Below, piece after piece: positions 1-7,575 of a DNA stretch of 64,000 bases (position 1 is the stretch's first letter; the number at the start of each line of letters is the position of its first letter). The position numbers and the translations under genes are program-made. The notes under the pieces are model-generated. The model was not told where the DNA came from and made no database searches. It was given only the letters and a program-made list of their open reading frames with translations. Source of the DNA: Anaerolineales bacterium (GTDB taxonomy: Bacteria > Chloroflexota > Anaerolineae > Anaerolineales > UBA4823); NCBI GenBank assembly GCA_020060465.1, contig JAGVAD010000021.1, positions 36,845 to 100,844 of the forward strand, read 5' to 3'.

Positions 1-1
1 G

Positions 2-451
2 AAAAAAGTTCCTGCTGCCGGATACCCAAACGCCATCATAATTCACCGCGTCGATTGGGAGAAGATGCGCGCAGATGTCAGCCAGCGTTCGCCAGAAGAA
101 GCCTGCGGTATGCTTGGTGGACGCATCGAAGGAGGCGCTTACGAAACGCTCCTGGTGATCCCTGCCACAAACATGCTGCACAGCCCGGCGCGCTATCGAA
201 TAGATCCACAAGAACAGTTAGCCGCTTTCATGACATTCGAGGCTCAGGGATTGGAACTGGTGGGCATCTATCACTCCCACCCGCAAGGGCCGGCTTATCC
301 ATCGCCGACCGACATTGCCGAAGCCTATTACCCTGAGGTAATCTATTTGATATGGGTCAAACAAGGGGACAAGTGGTCTTGTTCTGGCTTCACCATCCGC
401 GCCGGGCGCGTTCAAACGGCCGTTCTAGACATGGTAGAATCGGGCGTTTGA
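2..451 (+). CDS. JAMM/MPN-family metallopeptidase (M67-like), 5' end cut by window edge
   Basis: This is a small single-domain zinc isopeptidase-like protein of the Mov34/MPN/PAD-1 family. The JAMM signature is complete: a Glu in PEEACG, then HSHPQGPAYPSPTD, which fits H-x-H-x7-S-x2-D. Bacterial members remove small ubiquitin-like or sulfur-carrier proteins or cut peptide bonds; the substrate here is unknown. The reading frame is open to base 2 with no start codon before the ATG at 65. The upstream residues (IIIHRVDWEKM) look like the family's first strand and helix, so I treat the gene as starting left of the window, with ATG 65 as the fallback. plsY follows after 111 bases on the same strand. 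Confidence 0.8.
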   Translation, partial: KKVPAAGYPNAIIIHRVDWEKMRADVSQRSPEEACGMLGGRIEGGAYETLLVIPATNMLHSPARYRIDPQEQLAAFMTFEAQGLELVGIYHSHPQGPAYPSPTDIAEAYYPEVIYLIWVKQGDKWSCSGFTIRAGRVQTAVLDMVESGV

Positions 452-562
452 AGACCCTGAGCCAGAGAATTTTCCTCGTACCTTCACCAGGCGCGCAACC
501 CTTATGAGAATTGTGTGTTATTTGAAATGCCAAACTTTGTTACCAACGGAGGAAGCCTTAGA

Positions 563-1246
563 ATGCAACTGTTGATTTTTGCCGGTATTCTCGCCCTGTC
601 TTATCTGTTCGGTTCCATTCCCTTTGGTTTGGTCATCGTGCGCTTGAAAACCGGTCAAGATGTGCGGCAGGTGGAAAGTGGGCGCACTGGCGGGACGAAC
701 GCCATGCGCGCCGCGGGCTTTTGGGCTGGCTTTTTCACGGCTATTTTAGATTTGCTCAAAGCCAGCGCCTGTGTGTGGCTGGCGCGCTTCGCCTTGCCAC
801 AGTCTTATTGGCTGCATGTGCTGGCGCCGCTCGCCGCCATCGCCGGACATAACTATTCGATCTTTCTGATCGAGCGGAACAGCCGCGGGCGCTTGCGGTT
901 GCGCGGCGGCGCAGGCGGCGCACCGACCGCCGGGGGGGCGCTGGGTTTGTGGGCGCCCAGCTTCATCTTCATTCTGCCCATAGGGTTGATCGTTTTGTTC
1001 ATTGTCGGGTACGCTTCGCTGGCGACAATGAGCATCGGGCTGATCTCCATCGCTATCTTTGCCTATCGCGCCTGGATTGGCGCCTCTCCCTGGCAATACA
1101 TCTTCTATGGCGTTTTTGCGGAAGTGCTGCTGATCTGGGCGCTGCGCCCGAATATCCAGCGCCTGTTTCGTGGCACAGAACGGCGCGTGGGCATCTTTGC
1201 CAAAAAAACGAAAGGTAATCTATCCAACTCGGCTTCTAATCTATAA
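563..1246 (+). CDS. plsY: glycerol-3-phosphate acyltransferase PlsY-like
   Basis: This integral membrane enzyme should transfer the acyl group of acyl-phosphate to glycerol-3-phosphate, making lysophosphatidic acid for phospholipid synthesis. The 227-residue protein has about five to six membrane segments and begins with the usual GSIPFG stretch. Motif 1 is SGRTGGTN (residues 39-46), where most PlsY proteins have SGNIGATN. The second motif, GHNYSIFL, is followed by an inserted basic stretch and RGGAGGAPT instead of KGGKGVAT. I chose ATG 563 because GGAGGA at 548-553 sits nine bases before it; the ATG 48 bases upstream has no such site. Fold and role are fairly secure, but the altered motifs make activity an inference. 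Confidence 0.82.
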   Translation: MQLLIFAGILALSYLFGSIPFGLVIVRLKTGQDVRQVESGRTGGTNAMRAAGFWAGFFTAILDLLKASACVWLARFALPQSYWLHVLAPLAAIAGHNYSIFLIERNSRGRLRLRGGAGGAPTAGGALGLWAPSFIFILPIGLIVLFIVGYASLATMSIGLISIAIFAYRAWIGASPWQYIFYGVFAEVLLIWALRPNIQRLFRGTERRVGIFAKKTKGNLSNSASNL

Positions 1247-1271
1247 CAACCCGGCGATAGCCTTGATTCAA

Positions 1272-1325
1272 GCCAAAAATCAAGACAGCCAGACGGCTGC
1301 GGCGCAGACGCCCGGCTGTCTTGAT
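1272..1325 (-). terminator. Rho-independent terminator of the metallo-beta-lactamase gene
   Basis: ATCAAGACAGCC (1279-1290) pairs perfectly with GGCTGTCTTGAT (1314-1325). Read on the minus strand the stem is followed by a run of five T, so it ends transcription of the gene stopping at 1352. It may also slow transcripts arriving from plsY. Confidence 0.8.
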
Positions 1326-1351
1326 CGCCATTACAACCCAGGCCTTGCTCT

Positions 1352-2251
1352 TTATTCTTCTTCGCCCTCTTCCCCTTCGTATTCTTCGTAATCTTCATCC
1401 TCAGGCAGCGAGGCAGGCAGCTCGCCATACATCTGACGATAGAGGGCGCGTAAGTTGCGGCGGTGCAATTCAGCCGCCAGCCCGCCAATCAGCACACGAC
1501 TTTTTCCGCAACTTTCCACACTGGCCTCATCCAGGACTTCCTGGGGGTATTTGCGCTTACCGGCCCGGCGCACAACCTTGCGGATGTTAGACAGGTATGC
1601 AAGGTTTTCCTTGATGAAATTGTCAATCTCGCCGCGCAAGACAATATCCCCATGCCCTTGAACGATGTTCTCCAGACCCATGCGGCTGATTCTCTTTAAT
1701 GAGGCAATTAAGTCGTCTATGTCGCCGTCCACGATATAAGGCAAGGACATCGCTGCGTCGCCGGCGAAAAGCACGCGGTCTTCTTCCACCAATACCCCCA
1801 GGTTATCGGCGCTGTGGCCGGGCAGCGGCACCAGGGTGAGCGTCTTTTTCCCCACCCGCAAATTAACCTCGCCGTCTTTGAAAGTGATGTGAGGCAGAAC
1901 GATGCGGACGTTGCGCAGTCCAGGGTTATGGCGTTTGGTCTCTTCCAGGGCTAAACGGCCTTTCGTTTCTAACTGTTCGCGGCACAAAGGGTGGGCAATC
2001 ACGGTCGCTCCAGGGAAAAAGCAATTTCCCCAGGCGTGATCGGCGTGGCTATGCGTGTTAATCACATAACGCACCGGCACGTTTAGTTCGCGCTCAACAA
2101 ACTCGCGGATCGCCAGCGACTCCTCTGGCACCGCCAGGGTATCAATCACTACCGCCCAATTCGGACCGATCACCGTCCCGGCGGTGACTTGTGCATAAAC
2201 ATCGCTTTGGAAGGAATAGACGTTATCGGCAATTCTCTCGCGTTGCAACAT
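1352..2251 (-). CDS. metallo-beta-lactamase-fold hydrolase with acidic C-terminal tail
   Basis: This 299-residue protein has the MBL metal site HSHADH (residues 67-72, HxHxDH) and a later GHSADN and GHGD, so it probably binds two metal ions. The family includes glyoxalase II-like thioesterases, lactonases and phosphodiesterases; the substrate cannot be told from sequence. The C-terminus is a short disordered-looking tail made almost entirely of Asp, Glu, Tyr and Gly. I chose ATG 2251 because GGGGAAGG lies a few bases upstream; an in-frame ATG 39 bases earlier has no good ribosome site. The gene is divergent from the valS leader and stands alone. Confidence 0.85.
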   Translation of the reverse strand: MLQRERIADNVYSFQSDVYAQVTAGTVIGPNWAVVIDTLAVPEESLAIREFVERELNVPVRYVINTHSHADHAWGNCFFPGATVIAHPLCREQLETKGRLALEETKRHNPGLRNVRIVLPHITFKDGEVNLRVGKKTLTLVPLPGHSADNLGVLVEEDRVLFAGDAAMSLPYIVDGDIDDLIASLKRISRMGLENIVQGHGDIVLRGEIDNFIKENLAYLSNIRKVVRRAGKRKYPQEVLDEASVESCGKSRVLIGGLAAELHRRNLRALYRQMYGELPASLPEDEDYEEYEGEEGEEE

Positions 2252-2280
2252 GATGCCTTCCCCTATGAGTAGTTGGCGGT

Positions 2281-2309
2281 AGGATAGCACAAACTCGAAG
2301 CAAAAGCAA
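2281..2309 (-). promoter_or_regulatory. predicted sigma-70-type promoter for the MBL gene
   Basis: On the minus strand TTGCTT (2309-2304) and TATCCT (2286-2281) are 17 bases apart, about 30 bases before the ATG at 2251. This is a motif match only. Confidence 0.5.
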
Positions 2310-2333
2310 GCAGGCTTAACCGTCTCTTAATCC

Positions 2334-2362
2334 TTGCCTGGAGGCGATTAATCAGGTATAAT
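2334..2362 (+). promoter_or_regulatory. predicted promoter of the T-box leader (distal)
   Basis: TTGCCT (2334-2339) and a perfect TATAAT (2357-2362) are separated by 17 bases. It lies just before the inverted-repeat element and was probably the original promoter of the valS operon, now about 200 bases from the T-box. Confidence 0.6.
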
Positions 2363-2368
2363 GCACCA

Positions 2369-2532
2369 CTAGCCACCAGACAGTTTTACTCGCTCCACGG
2401 AGCGATGTCATTGCGAGGGGTGGTTCTTGCCCCGAAGCAATCTCCCGGCAGCTAGAAAACGACTTTGACAGGGGATTGCTTCAGTCGCTGCGCTTCTTCG
2501 CAATGACATTTTGCAAACTGTCAGGTCGCTAG
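2369..2532. repeat. MITE-like inverted-repeat element, 164 bp
   Basis: The two ends, CTAGCCACCAGACAGTTTT (2369-2387) and the reverse of CAAACTGTCAGGTCGCTAG (2514-2532), match at 16 of 19 positions. Inside is a second inverted pair, TGTCATTGCGA (2406-2416) and TTCGCAATGACA near 2498-2509, plus GAAGCAATCTCC opposite GGGATTGCTTC. Short palindromic elements with TCATTGCGAGG and GAAGCAATCTC are known as dispersed repeats in many bacterial genomes. CTAG at both ends could be part of the repeat or a 4-bp target duplication. There is no coding potential. Confidence 0.7.
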
Positions 2533-2546
2533 ATGCGCCATATAAT
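2518..2546 (+). promoter_or_regulatory. predicted hybrid promoter at the right end of the inverted-repeat element
   Basis: CTGTCA (2518-2523) lies inside the right terminal repeat and a perfect TATAAT (2541-2546) lies just outside it, 17 bases apart. The element therefore seems to provide a -35 box to a host -10 box directly before stem I of the T-box. The -35 match is four of six. Confidence 0.45.
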
Positions 2547-2549
2547 CTT

Positions 2550-2855
2550 AGTATTCTCCTCATCCGGGAGGAGTAGGCGTCAGGCTCTCTGACCAGAGAA
2601 GGGAAGGCCATTGGCTGGAAGCCCCCACAGAATCCCTGCGCTGAATGTCGCCCGGAGAAGTCGCCGAAGAAAAGCGGAGCCAGGCTCTGCCGAGTAGAAC
2701 GGCGCGGGTGAGCCCGTTATCGCGAAACCCTGATCGGCGCCTTAGTATGGAGATGTTGCCCGTCGGGGGAGAGAGCGCCAGCCTTGTCGCTGGCGAAATG
2801 AGGTGGTACCGCGGAAGGAAGTTGCCTTTCGTCCTCATGGACGGAAGGCTTTTTG
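2550..2855 (+). promoter_or_regulatory. T-box riboswitch leader, predicted tRNA-Val responsive
   Basis: The T-box sequence GAGGTGGTACCGCGG (2800-2814) carries the UGGU bulge that would pair with ACCA of an uncharged tRNA; tRNA-Val has A at the discriminator position. Upstream is a stem III-like hairpin, CGCCAGC (2776-2782) with GCTGGCG (2789-2795). A stem I-like region at about 2553-2660 contains GTC at 2647-2649, in what looks like the specifier loop, and a second GAAGTC at 2657-2662; GTC is a Val codon. Two genes downstream is valS. Uncharged tRNA-Val should favour the antiterminator and switch the operon on. The class is secure; the exact specifier position is inferred. Confidence 0.88.
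2824..2854 (+). terminator. regulated terminator of the T-box leader
   Basis: GCCTTTCGTCC (2824-2834) pairs with GGACGGAAGGC (2839-2849) around a four-base loop and is followed by five T. It competes with the antiterminator formed by the T-box sequence just upstream. Confidence 0.85.
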
Positions 2856-2879
2856 TTATATAGCGAAGGATCAACGACG

Positions 2880-3794
2880 ATGCTGAAATTAGCCATGATG
2901 CAAGTGGATGCTTTCACCAACCGACCGTTGGGCGGCAACCCGTGCGCGGTGATCTTCGACGCCGATGGGCTGGACGAGGACCTGCGCCTGGCAATCGCCC
3001 GTGAAATGAACCTCTCCGAGACGGCGTTTGTGATCCGCTCCGAGATTGCCGACTTTGGGGCGCGCTACTATACACCGGCGGAGGAGATTCCTCTCGCCGG
3101 GCACCCCACCCTCGCAACCGTCTTCGCTCTGGTCGCCTCCGGGCGGCTGAAGCCGGCTGGCGAGCACGTGGCGATCTCGCTAGAGTTGAAAGAGGGGCCT
3201 ATTCCGGTGGAGATATTTTCATCCGCCGGAGGCGTTGAGCGGATCGTGATGACGCAGCGCCAGCCGCGCTTCCTTTCCACTCACGACCCCGAACAAGCAC
3301 TGCCGCTCTTCGGCTTAGACACCGAAGACGCCTTGCCCGGCGCACCTATCCAAACCGTCAGCACCGGAACGCCGCAACTGATGCTGCCGCTGCGCTCGCT
3401 GGAGGCGTTGCGCCGCGCCCGTCTGGATGTGCCAGCTTATGAAGCCTATCGGGCGCAATCCGACTTTTTCAGCCCGCACCTGTTTTGCCTTCAGGGCGTC
3501 ACTGCCGCGGGGCGCACCTTCGCCCGTCACTTCGGCTCCCCGCCGGATCTGATGGAAGACCCATTCACCGGATCAGCCACCGGCGGTATGGCCGCTTACT
3601 TGTGGCGTTATGGGTTGATCGAAGAACCCACATTTATTGCTGAACAAGGTCATTGGATGGGGCGCCCAGGCCAGGCAAGCGTCGAAGTCGTTGGCTCTCG
3701 CCAGGAAATACTTACCGTCAAAGTTGGCGGCGCCGCTGCCCTGGTAATGAAAGGCGAACTGCTGATACCCGAACCCTCAGAAGTTGATGATTGA
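2880..3794 (+). CDS. PhzF-family isomerase/epimerase-like protein
   Basis: The 304-residue protein starts QVDAFTNRPLGGNPCAV and carries the family's catalytic Glu in NLSETAF (E47), then AGHPT and a second-lobe DPFTGSATGGM, so both halves of the diaminopimelate-epimerase-like fold are present. PhzF itself isomerises a phenazine precursor; most relatives have no known substrate, and no phenazine genes are nearby. ATG 2880 follows AAGGA with nine bases between; it is the first gene after the T-box terminator. It ends 32 bases before valS and should be co-transcribed with it, so it is expected to respond to tRNA-Val charging. Confidence 0.85.
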   Translation: MLKLAMMQVDAFTNRPLGGNPCAVIFDADGLDEDLRLAIAREMNLSETAFVIRSEIADFGARYYTPAEEIPLAGHPTLATVFALVASGRLKPAGEHVAISLELKEGPIPVEIFSSAGGVERIVMTQRQPRFLSTHDPEQALPLFGLDTEDALPGAPIQTVSTGTPQLMLPLRSLEALRRARLDVPAYEAYRAQSDFFSPHLFCLQGVTAAGRTFARHFGSPPDLMEDPFTGSATGGMAAYLWRYGLIEEPTFIAEQGHWMGRPGQASVEVVGSRQEILTVKVGGAAALVMKGELLIPEPSEVDD

Positions 3795-3826
3795 AAACGA
3801 GATGCTGAATACCGGAGAACTGTACT

Positions 3827-6547
3827 ATGACACAAACCACCCTTCCAAAAACCTACGATTTTCACGCCGCCGAGCAGCGCATCTACGCCTGGTGGGAAAA
3901 AAGCGGCTTTTTCAAGCCATCCAACGACCCTGCCAGCCCAGACTTCGATCCTAGCCGTAAGCCTTTCGTCATCTCCATTCCACCGCCTAACGTGACCGGC
4001 GAACTGCACATCGGTCATGCCATGTTTGTAGCTATGGAAGATCTGATGATTCGCTATCACCGCATGAAAGGCTATCCGACTTTATGGGTGCCTGGCAGCG
4101 ACCACGCCGGTATTGCCACGCAGCTCCAGGTGGAAAAGGCGCTGGCGAAAGAGGGTCTGACGCGCGAACAGGTCGGGCGAGAGGAATTCCTGCGTCGCAC
4201 CTGGGCGTGGAAGGAAAAGTACGGCGGCATCATCACCAGCCAGATTCGTCGGCTGGGCGCTTCCTGCGATTGGTCGCGCGAGCGTTTCACGCTGGATGCG
4301 GGTTTGTCTCGCGCGGTGCGCGAGGCATTCGTGCGCCTGTACGAAAAGGGGCTCATCTATCGCGGACCGCGCCTGATTAACTGGTCGCCAGGGCTGAAGA
4401 CAGCCGTCTCCGATTTAGAGGTGGAATATTCCGAAGAGCCTGGCACGCTCTATTATTTCAAGTACATGCTGGCAGAGCCGCGCCCCGATGACCCGGCGCC
4501 CTATCTTCCGGTGGCTACCACCCGCCCCGAGACCATCCTGGGCGACACGGCGGTTGCTGTCCATCCCAATGATGAACGCTATCAAATGTACATCGGTCGT
4601 GAAGTGGTGGTGCCGATCCTGGGACGGCGCATACCGGTCATCGCCGACGAAGCCGTGCAGCGCGAATTCGGCGGCGGCGCGCTGAAGGTCACCCCCGGCC
4701 ACGATCCAACCGACTTCCAGATCGGAGAGCGGCACGGATTACCGGTTATTTCAATCCTGGATGAAGCTGCGCGCATTAATCAAAACGGCGGCCCATACGC
4801 CGGATTGGATCGCTATGAGGCGCGCAAACGCCTCTGGGAGGATATGCGCGCCGCCGGGCTAACGCTGCGCGAAGAGCCCTATACTTTGACCGTGCCGCGC
4901 AGTCAACGCGGCGGTGAGGTGGTCGAGCCGATGATCTCCACACAATGGTTTGTGCGCATTCAGCCGCTGGCAGAGGCTGCGCTGCAAGCCGTGCGCGACG
5001 GGCGCATCCGCATTGTGCCTGAACGCTTTACGAAGGTATATTACAACTGGCTGGAAAATATCCAAGATTGGTGCATTTCCCGTCAGTTGTGGTGGGGGCA
5101 CCGCATTCCAGTGTGGTATTGCAACGACTGCGGGAAGATGACCGTGGCGCGGGAAGACCCACAGCGCTGCGCCCACTGCGGCAGCCCCCGCCTGGAGCAA
5201 GACCCGGATGTGCTGGATACCTGGTTCTCCTCGGGTTTGTGGCCCTTTTCTACTCTCGGTTGGCCGGAAGAGACGCCCGATTATCGGTACTTTTATCCGA
5301 CCTCGGTCATGGAAACCGGCTACGATATCCTGTTCTTCTGGGTGGCGCGTATGATCATGTTTGGCCTGGAGTTCACCGGTCAAATTCCCTTTCATACCGT
5401 TTATCTGCATGGTTTGATTCGCGATGAACACGGGCGCAAGATGAGCAAAACCTATGGCAACGTGATAGACCCGCTGGTGGTGATGGACGAGCTTGGCACA
5501 GATGCGCTGCGCTTTACCCTGTTGGTCGGCTCGACGCCCGGCAACGATATGAATTTGAGTGTGAAAAAAGTGGAAGCCAATCGTAACTTTGCCAACAAGG
5601 TGTGGAACGCAGGGCGCTTTGTCATCTCCGCGCTCAACGGGCTGCCGCCCAGCCCGCCGACGGCGGAGGCGCAGCCGGAATGGACGCTGGCCGACTCGTG
5701 GATTTGGGCGCGCCTCCAGGCCCTGGTGCGAGATGTGGAACGGCTGTTCCAGAGCTATCAATATGGGGAAGCCGGGCGACAGATCTATGAGTTCTTTTGG
5801 GGCGATTTTGCAGACTGGTACGTGGAAATTGCCAAGCTTCAGCTTGCCGAAGGCGGAAGCCGCGCATTCCTCACCGCCGAAACGCTGGCGCGCACGCTGG
5901 ATATTTGCCTGCGCCTGCTGCATCCCTTCACGCCTTTCGTCACCGAAGAGTTATGGGGACATCTACGACGCGCTCTGCTGGCTTCGCCACTGTCGCGCCT
6001 GGCTGCGGATTGGCCCGAAGCATTGATCATTGCCCCCTTCCCCGCGCCGCGCCCGGAAGAGGGCTGGGAAGCCAGCAAGCTAGCCGATTTCGCCCTGATC
6101 CAAGAGGTGGTGCGCAGCATCCGCAACCTGCGTTCGGAAAAGAACGTCAAGCCTGGAAAACGCATTCCCGCCATCCTGGTCTCGTCGTCTGCCGTGCATA
6201 TCTTACGCCAGCAAGCCGCCGCAATCGCCACATTAGCCAGCCTGGATGCCGGTCAACTGTTTATCTATGAAACGATCGCCGCTAAACCGCAAGGTCATAT
6301 TGCCCTGGTGGTCGGCGCTGTAGAGATCTTCTTGCCACTGGCAGGTTTGGTGGATGCCGACGAAGAACGCGCCCGACTCGAGAAAGATTTGGCCGAAACC
6401 CGGGAGCAAATCGAGCGGCTGGAAAAATTGCTTGCCAGCTCTTTCGCCGAAAAAGCGCCGCCTGCTATCGTGCAGAAAGAACGCGATAAACTCGCGGCCT
6501 ATCAAGAGACAGCGGAGAAGATCGCGGCGCAGCTAAGCGCCTTATAA
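3827..6547 (+). CDS. valS: valyl-tRNA synthetase
   Basis: This class I synthetase charges tRNA-Val. The 906-residue protein has PPPNVTGELHIGHAM with HIGH at residues 61-64, the KMSK signature as KMSKTYGN near residue 538, an editing domain with the TTRPETILGDTAV motif between them, and a C-terminal coiled-coil arm rich in Glu, Arg and Leu (about residues 840-906). Length is normal for bacterial ValRS. GGAG stands about ten bases before ATG 3827. It is the last gene of the T-box operon and ends 40 bases before a strong terminator. Confidence 0.98.
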   Translation: MTQTTLPKTYDFHAAEQRIYAWWEKSGFFKPSNDPASPDFDPSRKPFVISIPPPNVTGELHIGHAMFVAMEDLMIRYHRMKGYPTLWVPGSDHAGIATQLQVEKALAKEGLTREQVGREEFLRRTWAWKEKYGGIITSQIRRLGASCDWSRERFTLDAGLSRAVREAFVRLYEKGLIYRGPRLINWSPGLKTAVSDLEVEYSEEPGTLYYFKYMLAEPRPDDPAPYLPVATTRPETILGDTAVAVHPNDERYQMYIGREVVVPILGRRIPVIADEAVQREFGGGALKVTPGHDPTDFQIGERHGLPVISILDEAARINQNGGPYAGLDRYEARKRLWEDMRAAGLTLREEPYTLTVPRSQRGGEVVEPMISTQWFVRIQPLAEAALQAVRDGRIRIVPERFTKVYYNWLENIQDWCISRQLWWGHRIPVWYCNDCGKMTVAREDPQRCAHCGSPRLEQDPDVLDTWFSSGLWPFSTLGWPEETPDYRYFYPTSVMETGYDILFFWVARMIMFGLEFTGQIPFHTVYLHGLIRDEHGRKMSKTYGNVIDPLVVMDELGTDALRFTLLVGSTPGNDMNLSVKKVEANRNFANKVWNAGRFVISALNGLPPSPPTAEAQPEWTLADSWIWARLQALVRDVERLFQSYQYGEAGRQIYEFFWGDFADWYVEIAKLQLAEGGSRAFLTAETLARTLDICLRLLHPFTPFVTEELWGHLRRALLASPLSRLAADWPEALIIAPFPAPRPEEGWEASKLADFALIQEVVRSIRNLRSEKNVKPGKRIPAILVSSSAVHILRQQAAAIATLASLDAGQLFIYETIAAKPQGHIALVVGAVEIFLPLAGLVDADEERARLEKDLAETREQIERLEKLLASSFAEKAPPAIVQKERDKLAAYQETAEKIAAQLSAL

Positions 6548-6587
6548 GCCTCATCACATCCCTTCCCCTGCCGTTTGTAGTTCTATA

Positions 6588-6634
6588 GCAGTCGGCGACC
6601 GAAGCACCTGTGCAGTCGCCGACTGCTTTATTTA
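6588..6634 (+). terminator. Rho-independent terminator after valS
   Basis: GCAGTCGGCGAC (6588-6599) pairs perfectly over 12 bp with GTCGCCGACTGC (6615-6626), followed by TTTATTTATT. Confidence 0.9.
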
Positions 6635-6702
6635 TTCGCCTCCTTGAATAGCAATCCTTTTTAGACAACCTCAAAATATTGACAAATTGCATCAAAATAC
6701 TC

Positions 6703-6731
6703 TTGACAAAACGAATATGATTAGCTAAAAT
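6703..6731 (+). promoter_or_regulatory. predicted strong promoter of the hydrolase/tetR operon, with possible operator repeats
   Basis: A perfect TTGACA (6703-6708) and TAAAAT (6726-6731) are spaced by 17 bases, 30 bases before the ATG at 6762. TTGACAAA occurs twice, at 6679-6686 and 6703-6710. AATATGATT (6714-6722) and AATTATATT (6735-6743) form an imperfect inverted repeat spanning the -10 box. These are candidate sites for the TetR protein encoded downstream. Confidence 0.7.
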
Positions 6732-6761
6732 GCGAATTATATTAGTATCGAGGAGATATAG

Positions 6762-7571
6762 ATGGAGACCTTATTCATCCAGACACAAGGCGGAGCTATT
6801 GCATATGACAGCCGTGGGGAAGGACATGCGGTGGTCTGCGTCCCCGGTATGGGCGACCTGCGCGGCGAATATCGCTTCCTGGCTGAACAGCTTGCATCGG
6901 CAGGCTATCGTGTCATTACCATGGACATTCGTGGGCACGGCGAAAGCAGCATTCGATGGCCTGACTATTCCGTCGCCGGGGTCGGCCGCGACATCGTCGC
7001 CTTGCTGCGGCAGCTCAACGCTGGCACAGCGACGATCATCGGCACTTCTATGGCGGCTGGCGCGGCTGCCTGGGCGGCGACAGAAGCTCCTGAGCTTGTT
7101 TCCAGCCTGGTATTGATCGGCCCGGCCGTGCACTACAAACCCAACTGGCAAAGCCGCTTGCTCTATGGCGCGCTCTTCTCCCGCCCATGGGGACCGGGTA
7201 TGTGGATTAAGTATTACGCCATGCTCTATCCCACGCGTAAACCCGCCGATTTTGAGGCCTATCGCCAGAGACTGCGCGCCAATTTGAGTGAACGCGGACG
7301 AATGGAAGCCCTGGTGCAAATGATGTTGACTTCCCAGTCTGCTGCGGAAGAGCGCTTATCGAAAGTAGCTGTGCCAACACTGATCCTTATGGGCAGTAAA
7401 GACCCTGATTTCAAAGACCCGCAGGCTGAAGCACAATGGGTGGCTGAGCAGGTGCGTGGCAAATTTTACATGATCGAAGGCGCAGGACATTATCCACACG
7501 CCGAGATGCCTGAAATCGCCGGCGGACACATCCTTGCCTTCTTGAATGAGCTGGCGGAGAAGAGCAACTGA
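6762..7571 (+). CDS. alpha/beta hydrolase
   Basis: This 269-residue alpha/beta-fold enzyme has an oxyanion segment at VPGMGDLRGEY, a DIRGHGES strand-turn, the nucleophile elbow GTSMAAG (Ser96), a likely acid in GSKDPDF and the catalytic His in GAGHYPHAE near the C-terminus. The full triad suggests an active esterase, lipase or C-C hydrolase; the substrate is unknown. CGAGGAGA lies just before ATG 6762. The stop is four bases from the tetR start, so the two are probably one transcript, and the enzyme may act on the ligand sensed by that regulator. Confidence 0.88.
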   Translation: METLFIQTQGGAIAYDSRGEGHAVVCVPGMGDLRGEYRFLAEQLASAGYRVITMDIRGHGESSIRWPDYSVAGVGRDIVALLRQLNAGTATIIGTSMAAGAAAWAATEAPELVSSLVLIGPAVHYKPNWQSRLLYGALFSRPWGPGMWIKYYAMLYPTRKPADFEAYRQRLRANLSERGRMEALVQMMLTSQSAAEERLSKVAVPTLILMGSKDPDFKDPQAEAQWVAEQVRGKFYMIEGAGHYPHAEMPEIAGGHILAFLNELAEKSN

Positions 7572-7575
7572 ACCA

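Noticed and set aside
4859..5923. Long open frame of 354 codons on the minus strand inside valS
   Set aside because: It is antisense to a fully conserved synthetase, has no recognisable domain or ribosome site, and is explained by high GC.
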